Source: an uncultured Gammaproteobacteria bacterium
GTDB lineage: Bacteria > Pseudomonadota > Gammaproteobacteria > Pseudomonadales > DT-91
Reading direction: 5' to 3'
Assembly: GCA_929200485.1 (NCBI GenBank)
Contig: CAKMZU010000005.1
Span: 20,056-27,906 of the forward strand
Length of the DNA stretch: 7,851 bases
Numbering within the stretch: position 1 is the stretch's first letter; each line of letters opens with the position of its first letter. Shown one piece after another: positions 1-5,664 of this stretch. The notes beneath the pieces were generated by a model, which was given only the letters and a program-made list of their open reading frames with translations, had not been told where the DNA came from and ran no database searches. The translations under genes and the position numbers were made by a program.

Positions 1-470
1 GCAATTTTGTTGATGCATTGATGGTTGTCTATTTCGTTATATTCAGTACAATTTTTCTCATCAAAAAACAGTAATTCGCTCTTTGATTCAGATCTCTTGA
101 TATAATACCTATGTACTATATCTCCCTCAGGAACGGTTAAGTTATTAGCATTGGATAGTAAATAGATATAACTTACAGGGTAATCAGCATCTTCTCGTAA
201 TCCATGCGCTAACGCATAGGTTTGTAATATTTTCTCAGGGTCATGTCTTTCTAACCATGAAACGACACCTACTGTAATATCGCTAAGCTCCTTGTCTAAA
301 TAGTGATTGCTGCTCCGAGCCGAAGGCGCTTCTGAAAGATTGAAAAAAGCATTCTCAATATCTGCTATCTGTGTCTTAAGTTTATCGAGTTCGAGTGATA
401 ATTTTTTTATCGTCCGATTGCTATGCATGTTATGTTTACTTTGCTGTTTATGTTCAGTGTTTCTTTTCAT
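1..470 (-). CDS. Unrecognised protein, N-terminal part only (runs off the left edge)
   Basis: An uninterrupted frame of 156 codons reads from ATG at 470 to the window edge, so the C-terminus is missing. The start is supported by TGAGG (minus strand, 476-480) five bases upstream of the ATG; an in-frame TAA lies about 40 bases further upstream. The product begins with a basic, His/Asn/Lys-rich stretch (residues 1-20). A likely coiled coil follows (about 20-47, with the run IKKLSLELDKLKTQIADIEN). The rest is a soluble, mixed alpha/beta segment containing WLERHDPEKILQTYALAHG (72-90) and SYIYLLSNANNLTVPEGDIV. No signal peptide or membrane span is visible, so unlike its neighbours it is probably cytoplasmic or exported by a non-Sec route. 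I do not recognise the family. The next gene upstream on this strand is the lipoprotein, 510 bases away across a repeat-rich gap, so co-transcription is doubtful. Confidence 0.75.
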   Translation of the reverse strand, partial: MKRNTEHKQQSKHNMHSNRTIKKLSLELDKLKTQIADIENAFFNLSEAPSARSSNHYLDKELSDITVGVVSWLERHDPEKILQTYALAHGLREDADYPVSYIYLLSNANNLTVPEGDIVHRYYIKRSESKSELLFFDEKNCTEYNEIDNHQCINKI

Positions 471-580
471 GCAAACCTCAGTATTAAGACAAAAGCAAAT
501 TATCAATTATTCAATAGGTTTTAGCTGACTGCTATGTATTACTGAATGCATTATTTTTTGCATAGCGTTAACGCCTATCT

Positions 581-600
581 ATCGATAAGCTCAGGGTAAA
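581..600 (+). repeat. Degenerate REP-like intergenic repeat
   Basis: The stretch ATCGATAAGCTCAGGGTAAA matches the widespread bacterial repeat TTCGACAAGCTCAGGGTGAA except at three positions. It is in the same orientation as the intact copy at 751 and probably represents an older, decayed copy. Confidence 0.5.
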
Positions 601-611
601 ATTTCGAATCT

Positions 612-629
612 TGTATAAATATTTATACA
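612..629. promoter_or_regulatory. 18-bp perfect AT-rich palindrome, operator-like
   Basis: TGTATAAATATTTATACA is a perfect inverted repeat with no spacer, which suits binding by a dimeric regulator better than an RNA hairpin. It lies about 140 bases upstream of the left-edge gene's start and about 90 bases before the mini-frame at 721. No regulator gene is in view, so its role is inference only. Confidence 0.35.
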
Positions 630-687
630 GCTAACATCTACGTCATATCATATTTATTTGACTGGTTAGTTTTATCTAACATGAGAC

Positions 688-707
688 AACTAAATCATTA
701 TTTAGTT
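688..707. other. Perfect 8-bp stem-loop
   Basis: AACTAAAT and ATTTAGTT flank a 4-base CATT loop. A smaller stem, GTTAG/CTAAC (665-680), sits just before it. No T-run follows on either strand, so it is not a convincing terminator. It may be a structured leader in front of the GGGGAAGAGGT sequence and ATG at 721. Confidence 0.35.
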
Positions 708-720
708 TAGGGGAAGAGGT

Positions 721-762
721 ATGATGATTTCTAAATATGAGTTAATAGCACCCTTCGACTAG
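721..762 (+). pseudogene. 13-codon frame with a strong ribosome site, cut by a REP-like repeat
   Basis: GGGGAAGAGGT (710-720) is a strong purine-rich ribosome site in front of tandem ATG codons at 721 and 724. The frame runs only 13 codons and ends at a TAG that lies inside the REP-like repeat starting at 751. It could be the surviving start of a gene whose body was lost when the repeat arrived, or a leader peptide, or chance. No continuation of the frame is recognisable beyond the repeat. Confidence 0.2.
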
Positions 763-769
763 CTCAGGG
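751..769 (+). repeat. REP-like repeat, left arm of an inverted pair
   Basis: CCCTTCGACTAGCTCAGGG is the CCTTCGAC..AGCTCAGG repeat found between genes in many bacteria. A perfect 19-base inverted copy lies at 926-944. The two enclose about 156 bases, an arrangement like a BIME or REPIN. Confidence 0.7.
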
Positions 770-916
770 TGGGCGGTTAAAGGGTTAGCCCAAGTTAAGC
801 GGGGTTAAAGAACTCGGTGCTAAAATACTCACTCAAGATGAGAGAGGCCAAAGGGCTAGCTCTGAGTGACTGGCAGTGAACCAACCTCATGGAAACCGAT
901 TATATTCTCTCTCCTT

Positions 917-944
917 CACCCTGAGCCCTGAGCTAGTCGAAGGG
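917..944 (-). repeat. REP-like repeat, right arm with a 7-bp internal duplication
   Basis: On the minus strand this reads the same 19 bases as the left arm (926-944), then repeats CTCAGGG once more before continuing into GTG. The 7-base tandem duplication is absent from the left arm. The copy sits about 35 bases past the lipoprotein stop codon, where such repeats can affect mRNA 3' end stability or Rho termination. Confidence 0.65.
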
Positions 945-980
945 GGGAATGATGCAAGTATTACCTGCACCTTCCTCAGC

Positions 981-3900
981 CTACCTTTTTCTTGGTATTT
1001 TGCTTCCAGTCGTATTGGTATCAGGATTGATGATAGGCTTGGGAGCCACAGATGGCGGAACTGTAGCTTTAATCGTATCAACGGCTGCTTGATTTCTCTT
1101 AGAAAGCACACTATTCAATTCACCAATAAGGCCTGCATTGGATTTTACTGTTGGCGTACTACTGACTGCAGATACGGGTCTTAATATTTTCTGTTTTTGA
1201 ATTTCAGTTAGCAGGTTGGCCTGTAAACGTCTTGCATTTTTGTTGTTAGCATTTTCTTCTGGCAAAGGTGGTGGAGGTGGAGGCGGAGGAATAACCCCCG
1301 GAGCCAATGCTGCAACATACGTCTTCCCCGTTTGCGCAAAAGAAGACTCTGCACTCGCTAAGGATTTTATTCTCTCTGACTCCGGGGTATTCTCAACCGA
1401 GGCCGGTATGACAGCAATTTTACCCGCATTGATTCGCGCATTTAACTCATCTACAAATGAATTATATTTTTTAGCTCCCGCATCAGCGATATCAAGCTTA
1501 TTCACTTTGGATTTTTCCTGGGTATTCGCTACCGCTGAGTTGCCGCTGTTTTTTGCAAACCTTGATTTCAATTCTGCTAATACAGCGTCCATCCCTGTTT
1601 GATGTGTATTTATTTTATTATACAGTCCAACACTTGCTGCCGTAAGTTTGCCGTCAGGCTGGACTACCGTTTTTAATGTGGGCTTCCATGTCTTGGTGTC
1701 TGCATCATAATAATTTCCTAACGAAACCTGTGTTCGCCATGTTTCAAACTCACCAATAAACGTCAATGACTTACTGAACTGTGCCTCCGTCATTTTGGAT
1801 ATAAATGGATTCAACTCTGCAATCGTTGCCTTCTCACCACCGCCATGCTTATTGCTAAAAATACCCTGTGCTCTGTTTATTCTATCCTCTCCCGGCAATA
1901 GAGGAGGTGGTGGCGGAGGTGGTGGTGCTGATGCACCAGGTCTTGGCGGTAATGGCGGCGCTGTCCGCTTATTGTTTATACTATTATCAATGAAAGTGGC
2001 TGCTGCTTTTAAACCATCACCTGGTACGCCAGTCGACAATCCACTCATACTTTTTAACGAATTATTTAGCGCTTTAACATTTTGCCCATTGAGAACATTC
2101 TTGGAAGCGTCGAGATAGCCTTCTTGATCAAGTTGATTGTTTACAACAACCTGATTTCCCTTTTTCGTTTGACTGGTAGAAAACTGTAAAACCGCTTTAG
2201 AATTTAATGTATTGACTCGCTTAGTCAGATCAGTGGTATCACTTTTAAATCTTACTTTTTTGGGGCTAGCGCTAATGGCGCTGACGCCCGATGCCTGATT
2301 TCTTTTCTTCAAGATTCCCTTTGCAGGTGCTGGTGCTATATCAATGGTATTTGTATTGGTTTGAACTCTCGTGCTGTGCTTCAATTGTCTTTTAAAGTTT
2401 TCATTAACCGCACTGACCTTTTTTTTGCGGAATTCAAATAAAATCCCCTTTAACAGCGGATGCTCCAGCATTCCTTTAAGTGCCACATCGTTTTCGGCTG
2501 CGTCATCCGATTCCGTTGCATTATCGAGCGAGTCTTGCGGATATAAGATAACAACTGTGAGCTTGTCACTGATCACAAAGGTATCATCACGCATCTCGCC
2601 ATCACCAGTAAAACGGACGACACGCCCGCCTTTATCGCTCTTATCCTCTAGAACTTTTATAAAAGGTGAGGTCGAAATAAACTGCGCCACCAAATTGGGA
2701 TCGTGAATAAATACAGAATCACCCCCCTCATCTGTAGTAAGCGTGTCAATTTCGCCACGGCGAATCTCAATGATCTTATAATTGCCCTTTGTAGTTTTAG
2801 TCAACTCGATGGTTTTGATCTTATCTTTATTGCTGCATGGATTGCTGTCGTTATCTTCAACGACATTGATAAACGCATTACAAGGTAAACTTTCACTTAA
2901 ATCCACACGATATGATCCGCTAAGTTCTTCTATTAACTTGACACCCATCATATCGACAGGCGCATTAATCACTGAACTTTGTACGTCAATAATTTTTGCG
3001 TTTTCATTTTTTCTACTGTCGAGTTTTTGAATGACATCGACCGAGCCTTGATATTCATCGCTGAGAAGAACGACTATGCTACCCTCAGCCAAATCAGAAA
3101 ATTTCCCTTCGATCACCTGATTAAATTCCCTGCCGCCGAGATGCGAATAATCATCCAGTGTTAAATCAAGTTTTTGTCCTGCTATGGTTACCTCTTGATC
3201 AGTGGCCTTGGTAACAATACCTTCGAAGCGTGTTTTCTCGTCATTATCCGTTACTGAAAACAGGTGACCTTTGGATAGTTTGTAATGGTATCCTGACGCA
3301 TCAATAGTCATCTCGCCAGTTAAGTCGACATAATAAGTATCGTCAACGTCACTCAAGTCACTGATCATTGAACCGTCCAGAGTGATCTCAGTATTTTCGA
3401 AAAGGGAATAATCCGTGACAAAGAGCCTCTCCTGTGGATTACCCAAAGCCATCAAATTCTCTTGCCCCAACGCCATATTGATATATTGAAAATCTTTAAA
3501 TGCCAAAGTAAAGGGTTTTACAAACCCATCTTCTCCAGGCAAGGATTGAATAGCAAACGATGGCGAAAAGACGGCATACTCTCTGTCACCATCGTCAGAT
3601 TGAAGCGCATCGACATTGACCGTCATATCCATATCAACATCAATATTGATAATGTTTAAATCATCCGTATCAAACTTTATCTCATTGATGGATTTAGTTT
3701 GAACAATGACAGGTAATGTTTGAATAGGCAGCCCATCAGGATTTGTATTATCTTCGTGAGAAAACAGTGAAAAAAAGCTATCAACCAGTTTTATCTCTTT
3801 ACCGAGTATGGTTATTTCACTTCGTGATCCTGAAAACGCGATTTCGATCTTTTCTAACTTTCCGGCAGGCACCTTATAAATGCCATGATAAAGATAGTTG

Positions 3901-4256
3901 TCTTCTTCATTGTTAGTAAGGTCTATACCAACAGCACTATCCAGATATAAATCCGAAGCGATAACCTTATTATAAAGAGATTGGCGATAGATTTGGTCGT
4001 CGACACTGACCTCAACAACAATATCGTTGATACCCAATTTAAATAGTGGGTATTGTCTTAAACGCGCATTCGAGGAAGAGAAGGTCAGCAATATATGACT
4101 ATGATCAACAGGCTCCTCACCAAAGAGTGCCTTAAGCTCAAGCGCTTCTATTGTGTCTTTAAAGGTATCACTAGATTGCGGTTCATCTGCTTTCTCACTA
4201 CTACACGCCGCAATAAATACAACAATACCGATATAGAATAATTGTTTAATCGTCAT
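981..4256 (-). CDS. Outer-membrane lipoprotein with polyproline, WH2-like and PP1-docking motifs (candidate host actin-assembly factor)
   Basis: The product has 1091 residues. I prefer ATG at 4256 over ATG at 4277, because the latter lies at the predicted transcription start and 4256 gives a classic signal peptide with lipobox IAAC (Cys18) and Ser at +2, suggesting outer-membrane sorting. Residues 30-590 are acidic and beta-rich, with a Cys459/Cys474 pair; they faintly resemble DUF4382/DUF5666 lipoproteins. Residues 600-1091 are low-complexity and carry eukaryote-like motifs: GILK (647-650), KKVRF (666-670), PPLPPR (767-772), octaprolines (778-785, 990-997), a WH2-like motif with LLTEI..LRPV (1009-1028) and a WASP C-like helix (1042-1055). 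The tail ends KIPRKR, with no acidic/Trp Arp2/3 segment. Inference: a surface-anchored protein recruiting host profilin and actin, perhaps PP1. The reading frame and lipoprotein signal are firm; the function is inferred from motifs alone. Confidence 0.85.
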   Translation of the reverse strand: MTIKQLFYIGIVVFIAACSSEKADEPQSSDTFKDTIEALELKALFGEEPVDHSHILLTFSSSNARLRQYPLFKLGINDIVVEVSVDDQIYRQSLYNKVIASDLYLDSAVGIDLTNNEEDNYLYHGIYKVPAGKLEKIEIAFSGSRSEITILGKEIKLVDSFFSLFSHEDNTNPDGLPIQTLPVIVQTKSINEIKFDTDDLNIINIDVDMDMTVNVDALQSDDGDREYAVFSPSFAIQSLPGEDGFVKPFTLAFKDFQYINMALGQENLMALGNPQERLFVTDYSLFENTEITLDGSMISDLSDVDDTYYVDLTGEMTIDASGYHYKLSKGHLFSVTDNDEKTRFEGIVTKATDQEVTIAGQKLDLTLDDYSHLGGREFNQVIEGKFSDLAEGSIVVLLSDEYQGSVDVIQKLDSRKNENAKIIDVQSSVINAPVDMMGVKLIEELSGSYRVDLSESLPCNAFINVVEDNDSNPCSNKDKIKTIELTKTTKGNYKIIEIRRGEIDTLTTDEGGDSVFIHDPNLVAQFISTSPFIKVLEDKSDKGGRVVRFTGDGEMRDDTFVISDKLTVVILYPQDSLDNATESDDAAENDVALKGMLEHPLLKGILFEFRKKKVSAVNENFKRQLKHSTRVQTNTNTIDIAPAPAKGILKKRNQASGVSAISASPKKVRFKSDTTDLTKRVNTLNSKAVLQFSTSQTKKGNQVVVNNQLDQEGYLDASKNVLNGQNVKALNNSLKSMSGLSTGVPGDGLKAAATFIDNSINNKRTAPPLPPRPGASAPPPPPPPPLLPGEDRINRAQGIFSNKHGGGEKATIAELNPFISKMTEAQFSKSLTFIGEFETWRTQVSLGNYYDADTKTWKPTLKTVVQPDGKLTAASVGLYNKINTHQTGMDAVLAELKSRFAKNSGNSAVANTQEKSKVNKLDIADAGAKKYNSFVDELNARINAGKIAVIPASVENTPESERIKSLASAESSFAQTGKTYVAALAPGVIPPPPPPPPLPEENANNKNARRLQANLLTEIQKQKILRPVSAVSSTPTVKSNAGLIGELNSVLSKRNQAAVDTIKATVPPSVAPKPIINPDTNTTGSKIPRKR

Positions 4257-4283
4257 TGCTATGCCTATAAGTGCCATCGTTTA

Positions 4284-4289
4284 ATTATA
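4284..4289 (-). promoter_or_regulatory. Perfect TATAAT -10 box of the lipoprotein gene
   Basis: Minus-strand TATAAT lies 28 bases before the preferred ATG at 4256. Transcription would start near 4277, giving a leader of about 20 bases and a weak TAGG ribosome site 8 bases before the ATG. No good -35 hexamer lies at 16-18 bases; the nearest is CTGTGA. This placement argues against the upstream ATG at 4277. Confidence 0.45.
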
Positions 4290-4384
4290 GGTCAACAATC
4301 TATAGCTCACAGAGATTCCTGCTTAACTCTCCCCCGTCTAAAATTGATGATTTAATCCATCTGGTTCAGACCAACTGCATCCAT

Positions 4385-4560
4385 CTAATGACGTCTGATC
4401 AGGTTAATATTGGCGGCACTGAAACCCGCTTGATCCAAGATTTTCATATAACGCAAATCGCGAGAGAAAAATAAAGGTTCGGAGTCTATGATACTAAAAT
4501 CCTTGATTTTTCAATAAACTTTGTCATAAATTTAGATTGACCCTCTCTAACATACGCCAT
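4385..4560 (-). pseudogene. Possible 58-codon small gene broken by a one-base frameshift
   Basis: ATG at 4560 has a good ribosome site, AGAGG, eight bases upstream. It opens a 24-codon frame ending at 4486 (starting MAYVREGQSKF). Adding one base in the A5 run near 4510 would join it to a second frame that ends at 4385 and contains SRDLRYMKILDQAG. The combined product would be 58 residues. I do not recognise the sequence. It could be a decayed gene, a transposase fragment, or chance. The good ribosome site is the best argument for it. Confidence 0.25.
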
Positions 4561-4682
4561 ACTTTTTACCTCTACCAATGGTAGAAAAATATTTTTTAAA
4601 TTTCTATTCCCCACTCTCGAACTATTAATATAAATCGAAATCTATATCTCTGGGTTTATACACAACTATAGGTATTTAAAAC

Positions 4683-5363
4683 ATGAGACTATTTACATTT
4701 ATTGGTATTAGTATTTTATTCACTATGTTTAATTATTTACATGCAGGAGTATTTGACGATTCTCTTGAGTTAAGCGAAGAAGCGAAAATGGTAATCAAGG
4801 ATAATATTGACGATGACAAAACATCTGGCTACAGCCCGGTTACTGAGGAGATTAAAAATTTCCTCGACAAAGCTGTTGAATTATTCAGAAAAGATACATC
4901 CAAGAAACTGGCAAGTTTCAAAGAGGGTAGCGATAAGAGTGAAGAATACCAAAAGCACAGAGAAAAAGTTAACAAGGGCGACACGCTAGCAAAGGAAGAG
5001 CACAAAGAATTTAATACTTTTTTAATGTCGGTATTCGAGGATAATAGTTCCGAAGAAATGCAAGAATATACAAAATTATACGAAGCGTTGGCAGCTAAAA
5101 ATGAAGACGCAGTTAAGTTTTACAAAACTGCCACCGCTTCATCTGATGATATCATCACCGAAATACAAGGAATTGAGATAAATGATGAATACCCAGCGGA
5201 CCAAGCAGTAAATGACACATTCAAATTTTTCCCATTCATGGTTCGATTTATGGCTGATGCCATATTAAAAAATCAGGAGCCAACGAAAACTGATTCGAGT
5301 GGCTCAGAGGAAGAAGCCCCGAGTGAAGTCACAAGTGAAGCCCCGAGTGAAGTCAAGAGTTAA
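4683..5363 (+). CDS. Sec-exported acidic helical protein with C-terminal EAPSEV repeats
   Basis: The product has 226 residues. Residues 1-21 form a clear Sec signal peptide (hydrophobic core FIGISILFTMF, likely cut after LHA), giving a periplasmic or secreted protein. The mature part is rich in Glu, Lys and Asp and looks mostly helical, with likely coiled-coil stretches at 53-110 and 120-150. A more hydrophobic segment, KFFPFMVRFMADAIL, lies at 181-195. The C-terminus is a Ser/Glu-rich tail with two copies of EAPSEV(T/K)S (211-226), encoded by a 24-bp tandem repeat. There are no cysteines and no recognisable catalytic motif. The ATG has only a weak AGG ten bases upstream. A tandem-hairpin terminator follows the stop. 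I do not recognise the family. Export and the position beside the lipoprotein suggest a role at the host interface, by inference only. Confidence 0.8.
   Translation: MRLFTFIGISILFTMFNYLHAGVFDDSLELSEEAKMVIKDNIDDDKTSGYSPVTEEIKNFLDKAVELFRKDTSKKLASFKEGSDKSEEYQKHREKVNKGDTLAKEEHKEFNTFLMSVFEDNSSEEMQEYTKLYEALAAKNEDAVKFYKTATASSDDIITEIQGIEINDEYPADQAVNDTFKFFPFMVRFMADAILKNQEPTKTDSSGSEEEAPSEVTSEAPSEVKS
5313..5360 (+). repeat. 24-bp tandem repeat, two copies, in coding sequence
   Basis: Two adjacent 24-base units begin GAAGCCCCGAGTGAAGTC and differ at only two positions in the last six bases. They keep the frame and encode the repeated EAPSEV(T/K)S tail of the exported acidic protein. A near-identical unit pair suggests recent duplication and possible copy-number variation between strains. 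Confidence 0.85.
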
Positions 5364-5664
5364 GCCACCCAATGATATAACACTGGTCAAGCTTATCCAT
5401 GCAAAAGGATTTGCATGGCAGATTAAAAAGAATCTGCATATTATTTTTTTCTTTACGGGTCACAACTACACCAACTTCTCGCGTACTTTTGATACTGCTA
5501 GAGGTGCTGCCAATAAAATCAAGAAGATCAGGGTTGCAGTAACTCTTGTTGGTTATAATTTTTTAACTACGATTGAGAAATCGAACAGACTAACACGTCC
5601 TTTTTTATCTTTTTTTAAAACGCATTCCATTTTGAAATTTATAAAAAATGTGACCGTAGATACA
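5364..5664. other. Intergenic stretch between convergent genes
   Basis: Apart from the tandem hairpins at 5397-5454, nothing is recognisable in these 301 bases. A plus-strand frame stays open across the region but starts inside the acidic-protein gene and runs antisense into the beta-barrel gene. It has no ribosome site and looks like chance. No clear intrinsic terminator for the minus-strand beta-barrel gene is visible. Confidence 0.5.
5397..5454 (+). terminator. Tandem hairpins with a T-rich tail
   Basis: Two stem-loops abut each other 33 bases after the acidic-protein stop: CCATGCAAA-AGGA-TTTGCATGG (5397-5418, perfect 9-bp stem) and CAGATT-AAAAAG-AATCTG (5419-5436, 6-bp stem). They are followed by CATATTATTTTTTTCTTT. 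The T-rich tail occurs only in the plus direction, so this should terminate the plus-strand gene. The T-run begins a few bases late for an ideal intrinsic terminator. Confidence 0.55.

Larger units (their letters stand above)
471..980. other. Gene-free, repeat-rich intergenic stretch
   Basis: No convincing gene lies between the start of the left-edge gene and the stop of the lipoprotein gene. The stretch holds a degenerate REP-like copy (581-600), a GCGTTAACGC palindrome (565-574), an 18-bp AT-rich palindrome (612-629), a small hairpin (665-680), a perfect 8-bp stem (688-707), a 13-codon mini-frame (721-762) and an inverted pair of REP-like repeats (751-769 and 926-944). A GATAAT hexamer on the minus strand (499-504) could be the -10 box of the left-edge gene, but no matching -35 box is visible. 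Confidence 0.6.
4278..4682. other. Divergent intergenic region between the lipoprotein and the exported acidic protein
   Basis: These 405 bases hold the lipoprotein promoter, the possible broken small gene (4385-4560) and an operator-like near-palindrome TCTACCAATGGTAGA (4571-4585) followed by alternating A and T tracts that would bend DNA. For the plus-strand gene, TTGACC (4537-4542) is a possible -35 box, but its partner -10 (TACTTT or CATACT) is poor. The ATTAATATAAAT stretch around 4624 is another possible -10 region. Confidence 0.4.

Noticed and set aside
1092..1133. Full WASP VCA module that activates Arp2/3
   Set aside because: The acidic tail with its conserved Trp is absent; the remaining C-terminus is Pro-rich and basic, so only WH2 and C-like parts are claimed.
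876..1184. 102-codon plus-strand frame over the right REP-like arm
   Set aside because: It reads through an intergenic repeat and then antisense to the lipoprotein C-terminus, without a ribosome site.
1216..2118. Plus-strand frames with polyglycine runs opposite the lipoprotein
   Set aside because: The glycine runs are the antisense of the octaproline tracts; the minus-strand frame has the signal peptide and coherent motifs.
4256..4277. Upstream ATG at 4277 as the lipoprotein start
   Set aside because: It coincides with the expected transcription start of the TATAAT box, lacks a ribosome site and adds seven residues before a normal signal peptide.
4271..4474. 67-codon plus-strand frame at the lipoprotein start
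   Set aside because: It begins within the lipoprotein gene's 5' region on the other strand, has no ribosome site and gives an unremarkable sequence.
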